Shown here one piece after another: positions 35,527 through 45,394 of a DNA stretch of 64,000 nucleotides. Every line of letters begins with the position of its first letter. The stretch's first letter is position 1. The stretch is from Clostridium collagenovorans DSM 3089. Its GTDB lineage: Bacteria; Bacillota; Clostridia; Clostridiales; Clostridiaceae. The notes beneath the pieces were generated by a model, which saw nothing but the letters and a program-made list of their open reading frames with translations, had not been told where the DNA came from and did no database searches. The stretch covers positions 62,001-126,000 of the forward strand of contig NZ_FQXP01000003.1 in the NCBI RefSeq assembly GCF_900130005.1. The letters are read 5' to 3'. A program made the translations under genes and the position numbers.

Positions 35527-35612
35527 TTATAAAAACTTTAAGTTGATATTATGTATTTTTAAGTAAGTACATTTTATCAAGTGCATAGTGTGAATTTAAG
35601 TAAGTATAAAAT

Positions 35613-35661
35613 AAAAGAGCTACAGCTAAGAGAGAAGTCCTCTCAAGTGTTGTAGCTCTTT
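35613..35661. terminator. bidirectional terminator
   Basis: 13-bp stem AAAGAGCTACAGC / GTTGTAGCTCTTT enclosing a second small stem; between convergent HAD and cyclophilin genes. Confidence 0.82.
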
Positions 35662-35678
35662 CTAAGTTTAAATAAATA

Positions 35679-36464
35679 TTACTCTTCGTATTTAACTAAT
35701 TCAGCTTTATCTATAGTTATATCTTTTACAGGCTTATCTTTATCTCCAACTTCAGTATTAGCTATTTTATCAACGATGTCTAAGCCTTCAAATACTTGAC
35801 CGAAAACTGAGTGTTTACCATCTAAGTGAGGTGTACCACCGATTTCAGCATATTTGTCTACAACTATTTTAGGAAAGTTACCAGGGTAGCTTTCATCAAC
35901 TTTCTTCATTTGATCTATGATAGAATCATCTACCTTAGAATTTTCAACTATGAAGAATTGGCTTCCGTTTGTTTTTGGCTGGCCAGTGTTAGCCATAGAT
36001 ACGGCACCTTTAAAGTGACGAATTGCAGGGTCTATTTCATTATCAAATGGTTCACCCCAAATACTTTGTCCGCCCATTCCTGTACCTTCAGGGTCTCCAC
36101 CTTGAATCATGAAGTCCTTTATAACTCTATGGAATATAACACCATTGTAGTAACCTTTGTTTATTAATCCCTTGAAGTTTTCAACTGTTTTAGGAGCTAT
36201 ATCAGGAAATAATCTTATCTTAATATCTCCTTCACTAGTATGAAGAACAGCTATTTCTTCACCCTTTGCAGGTTTTTCAAGTTGAACTAAATTATCTGGA
36301 ACAGGAAGTGGTTCAGGTTTTTCCTCTCCAGAAGCGGTTTTATCATTATTTTGATTTTGTGATTTATTAGTATCATCTTTAGGTGCATTTTTGTCTGATC
36401 CACAAGCAACTAAAGAAACACTAAGAATCACTGCAGTAACTATAAGTGATAGTCTTTTTAGCAT
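35679..36464 (-). CDS. cyclophilin-type peptidyl-prolyl isomerase lipoprotein
   Basis: 261 residues: lipoprotein signal peptide with lipobox LVAC (Cys21), Asn/Lys-rich linker, then cyclophilin domain (about 85-260). Seen: VENFKGLINKGYYNGVIFHRVIKDFMIQGGDPEGTG, SMANTGQPKTNGSQFFI and HSVFGQVFEGLDIVDKI, which carry the catalytic Arg, Phe, Gln and the binding residues. Exposed outside the membrane, where it should help folding of secreted proteins. Single gene; terminator shared with the HAD gene. Confidence 0.94.
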   Translation of the reverse strand: MLKRLSLIVTAVILSVSLVACGSDKNAPKDDTNKSQNQNNDKTASGEEKPEPLPVPDNLVQLEKPAKGEEIAVLHTSEGDIKIRLFPDIAPKTVENFKGLINKGYYNGVIFHRVIKDFMIQGGDPEGTGMGGQSIWGEPFDNEIDPAIRHFKGAVSMANTGQPKTNGSQFFIVENSKVDDSIIDQMKKVDESYPGNFPKIVVDKYAEIGGTPHLDGKHSVFGQVFEGLDIVDKIANTEVGDKDKPVKDITIDKAELVKYEE

Positions 36465-36840
36465 TAATTATCAATCCTTTCTTAAATGTTATAATTTATC
36501 TTTAGATAAGGCTTGAAATCAGGCCTTAAAATAAATCGTTAAAATATCCTACAAAATTAATAGTCATTAAATTAGATAAAAGTGCATAAAATTAAATAAA
36601 TATACTATTTAACAATGCAGCAAAGCTTCATATATGTAGGTTTCAAAAAAATTAGACATAAAAGATAGAAATAAATTATCAATTATTAAGTGATAAAAAT
36701 AATTAATAATTTCCTTTTTAAGAAAAACTTAATCAAAAATATGTTTCCCAAAAGCTACTATTTTATGAATATTTCTTAAGGTCAATGAAGTTACTATGTA
36801 AGTACAAAGTTGAATTACCTATAAAAAATAAAACTTGAAA

Positions 36841-36944
36841 ATATATAAGTTCTACTTAATACTCCACATTAAATTAATTATTGAATTTATTCCATAATTA
36901 ATTTAATATCCAAAAAGAATGAAGATTCTTTATTAGAATATATA
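36841..36944 (+). repeat. dispersed intergenic element, copy A
   Basis: Shares ATATATAAGTTCT at its left end with copy B, and the block TTATTCcATAAT ... AGATTcTTTATTAGAATATATA with copy C. All three copies have the same order and strand and lie between divergently transcribed genes. Confidence 0.6.
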
Positions 36945-37407
36945 TCTTGTAATATTAAAACTACATTATTTTACTTTAGATTTTATTAAGGGATTTAAAG
37001 CTGTGTATATAACTATAGTCTTATATATTAAAAGATAACTGGAAAACATAGTAATAAGCATATTCATAAACATAATACTATACTTGAAGTATATTTGTAT
37101 AGTTAAATAAAGGAGATAACTAGAAAATTAAAGAAAAGTTAATTAATATTATCTCTTTGAAGTTATTTGTAGTAATTCGAAGTTGCAAAATTCTTTCAAT
37201 GAAAGTATTATATAAAGTATAAAAGTAATAACTATTCACTTTTAGAATAACTATATAGTTAAAAAAATAACAATCCAATTCATGAAAATATTAATAATTC
37301 TTAAGAGAAATGCGTATTATTTATTAATAAACAAACAATACATGTATAAAATGTTAAAAAAATCATTATAAGAAATGAATAAATGTTAAAAAATAAGTTA
37401 ACAAAAG

Positions 37408-37436
37408 TTGACAAAGTTATTACAAAATGATAAATT
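37408..37436 (+). promoter_or_regulatory. candidate promoter of the alanine symporter gene
   Basis: TTGACA (37408-37413), 17-nt spacer, TAAATT (37431-37436), about 140 bases before the ATG. Confidence 0.5.
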
Positions 37437-37574
37437 ATAAGAAAGATATGTGCATATTAATACAAAATACTAAAATCAAAACACAGAATATTTAGAAATA
37501 TGAATTAAAAAATATCATATTTTTGAATAGAAATAATACTTAATTCATTTAACATAATTAGGAGGGGTATGTGT

Positions 37575-38963
37575 ATGGAGATGTTAACCAATATAGTAAC
37601 GACTATTAACAAATATTTATGGGATTATATTTTAATATTCTTATTATGTGGAACAGGGATATATTTCACTATCAAATTTAAATTTGTTCAAGTAAGAAAA
37701 TTTGGACAAAGTTTTAAAATGACCTTTGGTGGAATTAAGTTTGGTAAGAAGGCAGGAAAAGAGGGGATGTCATCTTTCCAAGCTCTAGCAACATCTATAG
37801 CAGCTCAAGTTGGTACTGGTAACTTAGCAGGTGCTGCTACAGCAATAGTTGCAGGTGGACCTGGTGCAATATTCTGGATGTGGCTTAGTGCTTTCTTCGG
37901 AATGGGTACAATCTTTGCTGAGGCAAGTTTGGCTCAAAAATATAAAGAGACTGTAGATGGGGAAGTTACAGGTGGACCAGCTTACTATATTAAGAATGGT
38001 TTAGGATGCAAATGGTTAGCAGTAATATTCTCAATAACAATTATATTAGCTCTTGGATTCATAGGAAATATGGTACAAGCAAACTCAATTGGTGATGCAT
38101 TCAGCACAGCATTTAATATTAAACCTGTAATAGTAGGTATAGTAGTTGCTATATTAGCAGGGGTAATCTTTATTGGAGGAGTATCTCGTATAGCATCTTT
38201 CACAGAAAAAATAGTTCCAATTATGGCACTTTTCTATATAATTGGATCAGTAGTTATAATAGCGATGAATTACGCAGAAATTATTCCAGCATTTAAATAT
38301 ATTTTTGTAGGTGCATTTAGTAGCAAGGCTGTTGTAGGTGGAGCTTTAGGTGTAGGTATTAAAAAAGCAATGAGATATGGGGTAGCAAGAGGATTATTCT
38401 CAAACGAAGCTGGTATGGGTTCAACACCACATGCTCATGCTGTAGCAAAGGTTAATCATCCTGCAGAGCAAGGTTTAGTTGCTATGATGGGTGTATTCAT
38501 TGATACTTTTGTAATATTAACATTAACTGCATTAGTTATTATAACAAGTGGAGCTTTAGGGGCAACAGATGCAGCAGGTAAGACTTTAACTGGTATCAGT
38601 TTAACTCAAAAGGCATTTGAAATGGGAATGGGTAATTTCGGAGTAACATTCATAGCAATAGCATTGTTATTCTTTGCATTCTCAACAATAATAGGTTGGT
38701 ATTTCTTCGGTGAAGCAAATATTAAATTCTTATTTGGTAAAAAAGCTTTAACTCCATATAGAATCTTAGTTATGGTATTCATAGTTTTAGGATGTGTTGC
38801 AAAGGTTGATTTAGTATGGGACTTAGCAGATACATTTAATGGTCTTATGGTTCTACCAAACTTAGTTGCATTACTAGCTTTAGGTGGAGTAGCAGGTAAG
38901 CTGCTTGTAGATTATGAAGGTAAGAAAAATAAAATAGGTGAAAAAGAAAAGGTTAAAAAGTAA
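37575..38963 (+). CDS. sodium:alanine/glycine symporter (AgcS family)
   Basis: 462-residue membrane protein with about eleven transmembrane helices. Seen: GTGIYFTIKFKFVQ, the signature SSFQALATSIAAQVGTGNLAGAATAI, FGMGTIFAEASLAQKYK, and RGLFSNEAGMGSTPHAHA. Imports alanine or glycine with Na+. AGGAGGGG ends one base before ATG 37569 but 7 bases before ATG 37575, so I choose the latter. Long 5' leader without a recognised riboswitch. Confidence 0.94.
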   Translation: MEMLTNIVTTINKYLWDYILIFLLCGTGIYFTIKFKFVQVRKFGQSFKMTFGGIKFGKKAGKEGMSSFQALATSIAAQVGTGNLAGAATAIVAGGPGAIFWMWLSAFFGMGTIFAEASLAQKYKETVDGEVTGGPAYYIKNGLGCKWLAVIFSITIILALGFIGNMVQANSIGDAFSTAFNIKPVIVGIVVAILAGVIFIGGVSRIASFTEKIVPIMALFYIIGSVVIIAMNYAEIIPAFKYIFVGAFSSKAVVGGALGVGIKKAMRYGVARGLFSNEAGMGSTPHAHAVAKVNHPAEQGLVAMMGVFIDTFVILTLTALVIITSGALGATDAAGKTLTGISLTQKAFEMGMGNFGVTFIAIALLFFAFSTIIGWYFFGEANIKFLFGKKALTPYRILVMVFIVLGCVAKVDLVWDLADTFNGLMVLPNLVALLALGGVAGKLLVDYEGKKNKIGEKEKVKK

Positions 38964-39088
38964 CCTTGAAAATATAAGTTTTTAAGTTCTCAATAAGGGT
39001 TGTTTAAATGTAGCAAATTTAAAAGAAAGATATGAAATTTTAAAAGCTATATTTAAAGGGGTAATTGTAATAAAGGGAATATTTAAGT

Positions 39089-39132
39089 AAGCTGTGTTAT
39101 GGTGATTAATTTCACTTTAGCACAGCTTTTTA
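39089..39132 (+). terminator. intrinsic terminator after the symporter gene
   Basis: AAGCTGTG / CACAGCTT outer stem (39089-39096, 39121-39128) with an inner GTGA/TCAC stem and T tail. Confidence 0.75.
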
Positions 39133-39211
39133 TTTTGCTTTTGAAAACTTTTTTGAAAAAAGTAGAAATACCCTTTGAAATTATTAGAAAATTCATCTAT
39201 AATAAAAATAT

Positions 39212-39245
39212 CGAACGATTTAAAATTACAGTTAAAAAACATTCG
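39212..39245 (+). promoter_or_regulatory. probable PurR operator (PurBox pair) upstream of purL
   Basis: ATATCGAACGATT (CGAAC at 39212) and the inverted ACATTCGCAAT (ATTCG at 39241-39245) are separated by 24 bases between the core pentamers, close to the spacing of Bacillus PurBox pairs. They lie 32-65 bases before purL. Confidence 0.7.
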
Positions 39246-39276
39246 CAATATTTTTTAGAATACAAGGGGGATAACC

Positions 39277-42200
39277 ATGGATAATAAAATTTTCAGGGTC
39301 TACGTAGAAAAAAAGGCGAACTTTAATATAGAAGGGGAAAGCCTGCACTTTGACTTAAACAATAACTTAGGTGTTAAATCTATAAGCGGTATAAGAATAA
39401 TAAACAGATATGACATATGTGGTATCGACGATAAGGAATATGAGTTAGTTAAGACAAACATATTATCTGAAAAGGTAGTAGATAAGGTATATGAAGAGCT
39501 TTTAATGGATAAAGACGAGGTGTGTTTTGCAGTAGAGTTTTTACCAGGACAATATGATCAAAGAGCGGATTCAGCATCTCAATGTATTCAAATCTTAACT
39601 CAAAAAGAAGGTATTGAGGTAAAAAACAGTAAAGTTGTTGTTTTAAAAGGTAATGTTACTGAAGAAGAGCTAGCTAAGATAAAAGCTTACTTTATTAACA
39701 GTGTAGATTCAAGAGAAGCTACTATGGAAGAATTAACAACAATGCAAGATGAAAATGTGACACCTGAAAATATAAAATTCATAGAAGGATTTATAGATTT
39801 TACAGAATTAGAGTTACAAGAGTTTTTAAAATCTCAAGGGTTTGCAATGAGTTTAGAGGATATAAAACTTTGCCAAAACTATTTTAAAGAAAAAGAAAAT
39901 AGAAATCCAAGTGAAACAGAACTAAAGGTAATTGATACTTATTGGTCTGACCACTGTAGACATACAACATTTAATACTGTTATAAGTAAAGTAGATTTTG
40001 AAGATGGAGAATTAACTAAGGCTATAGCAGAAAGCTACGAAGATTACTTAAATGACAGAAAAGAAATTTATGTAAATAAGCATAAGAATTTATGTTTAAT
40101 GGACATAGCTGTTATGGGAATGAAAAAGCTTAAAAAAGAAGGAAAGTTAGACAACTTAGATCAATCAGAGGAAATAAATGCTTGTAGTATAGTTGTTGAA
40201 GCTGAAGTTAATGGAAAAAATGAAAAGTGGCTTGTAATGTTTAAAAATGAAACGCACAACCACCCAACTGAAATAGAGCCTTTTGGAGGAGCTTCAACTT
40301 GTTTAGGAGGAGCTATTAGAGATCCATTATCAGGAAGATCTTATGTTTACCAAGCTATGAGAGTAACTGGAAGTGGTGATCCAAGAACAGCTTTAGAAAA
40401 CACCTTAAAGGGAAAACTTGCTCAAAGAAAGATAACTAAAGAAGCTGCTAGAGGATACAGTAGTTATGGTAACCAAATAGGTTTAGCTGCTGGTCAAATA
40501 ACAGAAGTATATCATGAAGGTTATGTTGCTAAGAGAATGGAAGTAGGAGCTGTTATAGCTGCTGCACCTTTTGAAAATGTTATAAGAAAATCACCAGAAG
40601 AAGGAGATATGATTGTACTTCTTGGTGGAAGAACAGGTAGAGACGGATGCGGTGGTGCATCAGGTTCATCTAAGGAGCACACAGAAGCTTCATTAACATC
40701 TTGTGGTGCTGAGGTACAAAAGGGTAATGCTCCAACAGAAAGAAAGATTCAAAGATTATTCAGAAATGGAGAAGTTACTAGATTAATAAAAAGATGTAAT
40801 GACTTCGGTGCAGGTGGAGTATCTGTTGCTATAGGAGAACTTGCTGATGGACTTTCTATTAATTTAGATTTAGTTCCTAAGAAATATGAAGGTTTAGATG
40901 GAACAGAAATATCTATATCTGAATCACAAGAAAGAATGGCTGTTGTTTTAGATAAAGAAAATGTAGAGAAATTTATAAAGTTTGCTGATGAAGAAAACTT
41001 AGAAGCTGTAGTTGTAGCTGAAGTTACTTCTGATAGAAGAATGAAAATGAGTTGGAGAGGAGCAACAATAGTAGATTTAAGTAGAGATTTCTTAGATACT
41101 AATGGAGCTACTCAATATATAGATGTAAAAATAACTTCACCAAAGGCTGAGTCTTTCTTCAATAATACTTTAGCTTGCGGAAAAAATGTAAAAGATGTAT
41201 TCTTAAATACTTTAAGTGATTTAAATGTATGTTCTCAAAAGGGATTAGTTGAAATGTTTGATAGTTCTGTTGGAAGAGGAACTATACTTATGCCTTTTGG
41301 TGGTAAGAATCAATTAACACCAATTGAAGCTATGGCTGCAAAACTTCCAGTATTACATGGTGAAACAACTACAGGTACTTTAATGTCTTATGGATTTAAT
41401 CCATATATAAGTTCTTGGAGTCCATACCATGGAGCTATTTATGCTGTAGTTGAGTCTTTAGCTAAAATAGTAGCTACAGGCGGAGATTACAAAGAAGCTA
41501 GACTAAGTTTCCAAGAATACTTTGAGAAGCTTGGTAAAGATAGTGAGAAATGGGGTAAACCTTTAGCTGCATTATTAGGTTCATTAACAGCTCAAAAGGA
41601 ATTTGGAACAGCTGCAATAGGTGGTAAGGATAGTATGTCAGGTACTTTCAAGGACTTAACAGTTCCACCAACATTAATTTCTTTTGCAGTATCACCAGTT
41701 CATGTTGATAATGTTACTTCACCAGAATTCAAGGCTGTGGGAAGTAAGGTTGTTGAATTAAGAGGAAGCAGAGATGCAAGAGAAGTAGTTAATTTTGAAG
41801 AAGTTAGATCTATATTTGAAAAGGTTCATGAGCTTATTAAAGCTGGAAAAGTCTTAGCAGTACACAGCATTAATAAGGGTGGTATAGTAGAAGCTATATC
41901 TAAGATGGCTGTAGGAAACTTCATAGGATTTAACTTTGAAAATATTACAGAAGCTGACTTAATGGCTCCTAACTATGGAAATATGATTTTAGAATTAAAA
42001 GAAAATGTTAATATAGAAGAAGAGTTCCAAGGAATCAATGTAAGAGTGCTTGGAGAAACTATTAAAGAAGAAGTTATAAAGGTAAATGGAGAAATTATAG
42101 CTTTAGAAGAAATGGTTAAAGTATTTAAGGCACCATTAGAAAGCATATTCCAAACAGAATATAAAAATAAAGAAGAAAGTGGAATTATAGTACCTAAATT

Positions 42201-43050
42201 TGAAATAGAAAATGAAGTTGCTATGACTAAATCACCAGTTATAAAAATAGCAAAACCTAAGGTATTAATACCAGTATTCCCAGGAACAAACTGTGAGTAC
42301 GATTCTAAACTTGCTTTTGAAGCAGCAGGGGCAGAGGCTCAAACTTTAGTATTTAGAAACTTAAGTGCTAAGGCTATAGAAGAATCTATAGAAGCTATGG
42401 TTAAAGCTATTGATGATTCACAAATGATCATGATTCCAGGTGGATTTAGTGCTGGAGATGAGCCAGATGGATCAGGTAAATTTATAGCTACTGCCTTTAG
42501 AAATGAAAGAATTAAAGAGGCTGTTATGAATCTACTTAAGAATAGAGATGGATTAATGTTAGGTGTTTGTAATGGATTCCAAGCTTTAATTAAATTAGGC
42601 TTAGTACCTTATGGAGAAATAAGAGACTTAGATGAAACTTCGCCTACATTAACTAACAATAAAATAGGAAGACATATATCTTGTATGGTAAATACTAAGG
42701 TTGTAAATAATAATTCACCATGGTTCTCAGAATGTAAAGAAGGAGAAATCCACACAATTCCAGTATCACATGGAGAAGGAAGATTCTACGCTGAGAAAGA
42801 GATTGCTGAACAATTATTTAAAAATGGTCAAGTTGCAACTCAATATGTAGACCTACAAGGAAACCCTACTTTAGATGTTAAATTCAATCCAAATGGATCT
42901 ATTTGTGCAATAGAAGGTATAACTAGTCCAGATGGAAGAGTTTTAGGTAAAATGGGTCACTCAGAAAGAGTGAATAATGGATTGTTTAAAAATGTAATTG
43001 GGGAGCATGAGCAAAAGATATTCTTATCAGGAGTTAAATACTTTAAGTAG
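39277..43050 (+). CDS. purL: phosphoribosylformylglycinamidine synthase (large, single-chain)
   Basis: 1257-residue FGAM synthase uniting the PurS-like N-terminal, two PurL catalytic halves and a C-terminal glutamine amidotransferase (about 1000-1257). Seen: TYWSDHCRHTTF, FKNETHNHPTEIEPFGGASTC, GRTGRDGCGGAS, PGTNCEYDSKLAF, nucleophile Cys1098 in GVCNGFQAL and VSHGEGRF. Fourth step of purine synthesis (FGAR to FGAM with ATP and Gln). AAGGGGG ribosome binding site. It is separated from purE by 600 bases and its own terminator, so it is a distinct transcript, with a PurBox pair upstream. Confidence 0.97.
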   Translation: MDNKIFRVYVEKKANFNIEGESLHFDLNNNLGVKSISGIRIINRYDICGIDDKEYELVKTNILSEKVVDKVYEELLMDKDEVCFAVEFLPGQYDQRADSASQCIQILTQKEGIEVKNSKVVVLKGNVTEEELAKIKAYFINSVDSREATMEELTTMQDENVTPENIKFIEGFIDFTELELQEFLKSQGFAMSLEDIKLCQNYFKEKENRNPSETELKVIDTYWSDHCRHTTFNTVISKVDFEDGELTKAIAESYEDYLNDRKEIYVNKHKNLCLMDIAVMGMKKLKKEGKLDNLDQSEEINACSIVVEAEVNGKNEKWLVMFKNETHNHPTEIEPFGGASTCLGGAIRDPLSGRSYVYQAMRVTGSGDPRTALENTLKGKLAQRKITKEAARGYSSYGNQIGLAAGQITEVYHEGYVAKRMEVGAVIAAAPFENVIRKSPEEGDMIVLLGGRTGRDGCGGASGSSKEHTEASLTSCGAEVQKGNAPTERKIQRLFRNGEVTRLIKRCNDFGAGGVSVAIGELADGLSINLDLVPKKYEGLDGTEISISESQERMAVVLDKENVEKFIKFADEENLEAVVVAEVTSDRRMKMSWRGATIVDLSRDFLDTNGATQYIDVKITSPKAESFFNNTLACGKNVKDVFLNTLSDLNVCSQKGLVEMFDSSVGRGTILMPFGGKNQLTPIEAMAAKLPVLHGETTTGTLMSYGFNPYISSWSPYHGAIYAVVESLAKIVATGGDYKEARLSFQEYFEKLGKDSEKWGKPLAALLGSLTAQKEFGTAAIGGKDSMSGTFKDLTVPPTLISFAVSPVHVDNVTSPEFKAVGSKVVELRGSRDAREVVNFEEVRSIFEKVHELIKAGKVLAVHSINKGGIVEAISKMAVGNFIGFNFENITEADLMAPNYGNMILELKENVNIEEEFQGINVRVLGETIKEEVIKVNGEIIALEEMVKVFKAPLESIFQTEYKNKEESGIIVPKFEIENEVAMTKSPVIKIAKPKVLIPVFPGTNCEYDSKLAFEAAGAEAQTLVFRNLSAKAIEESIEAMVKAIDDSQMIMIPGGFSAGDEPDGSGKFIATAFRNERIKEAVMNLLKNRDGLMLGVCNGFQALIKLGLVPYGEIRDLDETSPTLTNNKIGRHISCMVNTKVVNNNSPWFSECKEGEIHTIPVSHGEGRFYAEKEIAEQLFKNGQVATQYVDLQGNPTLDVKFNPNGSICAIEGITSPDGRVLGKMGHSERVNNGLFKNVIGEHEQKIFLSGVKYFK

Positions 43051-43242
43051 GTATGTAAGCTTTAAGTAGCTTTGCTTATTTATGTATATGTTGCTTTTAA
43101 GCACCTAATTAAATATAAAAATCACAATGAAGCTAATTAGTTTTGTTGTGAAATAACAAATATGACTTTTAATTAATTGAAGGTGAAAACTTTTAATTTA
43201 ATATAAAAGTATAAAAGACTTCTTACAATTAATTTCTATGTA
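43051..43242 (+). other. spacer after purL
   Basis: Short AT-rich stretch with no gene; the purL terminator follows. Confidence 0.4.
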
Positions 43243-43297
43243 GAAAGGCCATGCATATGTAAAGTGTAAACTTTAAACATTGCATGGTCTTCTTTTT
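43243..43297 (+). terminator. terminator after purL
   Basis: Stem GGCCATGCA / TGCATGGTC (43248-43255, 43281-43289) extended by G-A-rich/T-C-rich pairs, an inner AAAGT/ACTTT stem and T5 tail; 190 bases after the purL stop. Confidence 0.75.
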
Positions 43298-43356
43298 AAA
43301 ATTTCAAATTGCAATTCAATATTTAAGTTTAATTATAGTTAATTTATATAAAATAT

Positions 43357-43555
43357 CGAAAAAAACGTATATACACGTACAAAAACAGTAAAATCTAGTC
43401 AAAAGTTTGTATAATTATTCAAAAAAGAAATGTTCGTGTTTTTAAAAGCTAAATATGAGTTAAAAGCCTTAAAATATAAAAGTTTACTGTTAAACTCTAT
43501 GAATAAAATGTTAAGTAAATAAAAAATACGAACATTAAAATAAAAAATATCGAAA
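43357..43555 (+). promoter_or_regulatory. cluster of PurBox-like CGAA motifs upstream of purE
   Basis: ATATCGAAAAA (43353-43363), inverted AATGTTCGTG (43429-43438), ACGAACATT (43528-43536) and ATATCGAAAATAT (43548-43560). The last two are direct repeats 22 bases apart, about two helical turns, directly upstream of the -35 box. The geometry differs from the inverted pair at purL. Confidence 0.55.
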
Positions 43556-43560
43556 ATATA

Positions 43561-43589
43561 TTGACTTATAAAAAAACCAGTGTTAAGAT
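43561..43589 (+). promoter_or_regulatory. purE promoter
   Basis: TTGACT (43561-43566), 17-nt spacer, TAAGAT (43584-43589), about 70 bases before the purE ATG and adjacent to PurBox-like motifs. Confidence 0.65.
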
Positions 43590-43657
43590 GAAAATGTAAA
43601 TTAAAGAAATCAATACAAAAACATATATAACTATATTTTTATGGGGAGGAAATTTTC

Positions 43658-44137
43658 ATGAAGGTAGCAATCATATTTGGAAGTAAATCTGATACAGAAG
43701 TAATGAAGAATGCTGCAAAAGCTTTAAAAGAATTGGGGATAGAATATAAGGCTTATGTACTTTCAGCACACAGAGTACCAGAAAGATTATCAGAGGTTAT
43801 TGTTGAATTAGAAAACACTGGATTTGAGTGCATCATTGCAGGAGCAGGACTTGCAGCTCACTTACCAGGAGTTATCGCTTCACAAACAGTATTACCAGTA
43901 ATAGGTGTTCCAATTAAGGGAGCATTAGAAGGAATGGATTCATTATTATCAATAGTTCAAATGCCGAAAGCAATCCCAGTTGCAACAGTTGGTATAAACA
44001 ACAGTTATAATGCAGGAATGCTTGCAGCACAAATTTTGGCTGTCAAATATCCAGAAGTAAGAGAGAATTTACTTGCTTACAGAAAGAATATGAAAGAAAA
44101 CTTTATTAAAGAAAGTGATATGGGGGTTGAGCTATAA
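43658..44137 (+). CDS. purE: N5-carboxyaminoimidazole ribonucleotide mutase
   Basis: 159-residue class I PurE, N5-CAIR to CAIR. Seen: FGSKSDTEVMKNA phosphate loop, SAHRVPERL with the catalytic His, AGAGLAAHLPGVIAS and GVPI. GGGGAGG ribosome binding site. Overlaps purC by one base (TAATG). No purK is visible in the window, which would be needed to make N5-CAIR. Confidence 0.97.
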   Translation: MKVAIIFGSKSDTEVMKNAAKALKELGIEYKAYVLSAHRVPERLSEVIVELENTGFECIIAGAGLAAHLPGVIASQTVLPVIGVPIKGALEGMDSLLSIVQMPKAIPVATVGINNSYNAGMLAAQILAVKYPEVRENLLAYRKNMKENFIKESDMGVEL

Positions 44138-44844
44138 TGGAAAATTTAAAACCAATGTATGAAGGAAAAGCTAAAAAAATATTCGCTACTGAAAATGAAG
44201 ATGAAGTATTACTATACTACAAAGATGATGCAACAGCATTTAACGGAGCTAAAAAAGCTTCAATAGCATCAAAAGGAATTTTAAATAACACTATTACTTC
44301 AATGATATTTGAAATGCTTGCTGAGAAGGGTATTAAATCTCACTTTGTAAGAAAAATAAGTGATAGAGAGCAAATCTGTAAAAAGGTTGAAATAGTTCCT
44401 CTAGAAGTTATAGTTAGAAACGTTGCAGCAGGTAGCATGGCTAAAAGATATGGTTTAGAAGAAGGAACTGAATTAAAAACAACAGTTTTAGAAATCAGTT
44501 ACAAAAATGATGATTTAGGAGATCCTTTAATGAACGATTATCATGCAGTAGCTATGGGATTAACTACTTTTGAAGAGTTAAACGGAATATATGAACAAGC
44601 TAGCAAGATAAACGAAATATTAAAAGAGTTCTTCTTAAAACAAAATATCAGAATAATAGATTTCAAATTAGAATTTGGTAGAACACCAAGCGGAGAAGTT
44701 ATATTAGCTGATGAGATTTCTCCTGATACATGCAGATTATGGGATATGACAACTGGAGAAAAACTTGATAAAGACAGATTCAGAAGAGAACTTGGGGATT
44801 TAGTTGAAGGGTACACTGAAATATTAAATAGACTTCAAAAGTAA
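44137..44844 (+). CDS. purC: SAICAR synthase
   Basis: 235-residue phosphoribosylaminoimidazole-succinocarboxamide synthase, ATP-grasp-like. Seen: YEGKAKKIF, DDATAFNG, PLEVIVRNVAAGS and LADEISPDTCRLWD. Co-translated with purE. A 15-bp hairpin without U-tract lies 120 bases after it, and purF starts 550 bases on. Confidence 0.97.
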   Translation: MENLKPMYEGKAKKIFATENEDEVLLYYKDDATAFNGAKKASIASKGILNNTITSMIFEMLAEKGIKSHFVRKISDREQICKKVEIVPLEVIVRNVAAGSMAKRYGLEEGTELKTTVLEISYKNDDLGDPLMNDYHAVAMGLTTFEELNGIYEQASKINEILKEFFLKQNIRIIDFKLEFGRTPSGEVILADEISPDTCRLWDMTTGEKLDKDRFRRELGDLVEGYTEILNRLQK

Positions 44845-45394
44845 TTATTTAAAGTTTAAGTGTTTATATAAAAGTTGAATGTTTATTAGGTCAAAAACAT
44901 TATAAAGCATTTAGGGTTATTAACTTATAAAGTTTGTTGATTTTAAGGTCAACAAAAGGCACAAGGGTAAAGTAGTAGTAAGAGAAGAAATTATTACTAC
45001 TTTACTTAATCTTAAATTTCACTTCTTCAGGGCAAATATATTGGTAGATAAAAGAAGACTATATATTATAAATTGGAATTTGAAAAGATAAATTAAGAGA
45101 TTTAAGAGATGAGTATAGATTGGTATAGTTACAGGTTATATGTAATAATAAGTGGAAATTGGCACAAATGAGGAATATAATTAAGAAGGGAATCTTACAT
45201 TATAAATTAAAAGAGAAAGAAAAGTTGCAATAAAAGTTTGAAAGTATTTTATAAGGTGAAAAGTCAAAATATTTTCATTATAAAGATAAAATACGTTGCA
45301 AAAATAATAATAGAATTATCTTGTGAAATTAAATTTGAAAATAATTAATGTTGAGATAGATTAACAAAGTACTACTAACTGGGGGTTAGATTTA
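44845..45394 (+). other. 550-base region between purC and purF
   Basis: No gene. Holds a perfect 15-bp hairpin (44967-44981 with 44991-45005, 9-nt loop) that lacks a T tract, and a plausible promoter TTGCAA-18-TTATAA near 45225-45255. No PurBox and no known purine or PRPP riboswitch signature is recognised. Confidence 0.5.

Larger units (their letters stand above)
36465..37574. other. 1.1-kb gene-free region between divergent genes
   Basis: Very AT-rich and full of short stops on both strands. The only things I can point to are one copy of a dispersed element (36841-36944) and the promoter at 37408. No coding remnant is recognised. Confidence 0.55.

Noticed and set aside
36465..37574. 1.1-kb gap as a possible hidden gene or riboswitch
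   Set aside because: Stops in all frames and no conserved riboswitch signature; only one dispersed element copy and a promoter can be supported.
39099..39284. 61-codon plus-strand frame before purL
   Set aside because: It starts inside the symporter terminator, has no ribosome binding site, covers the PurBox pair and overlaps the purL start; composition is not protein-like.
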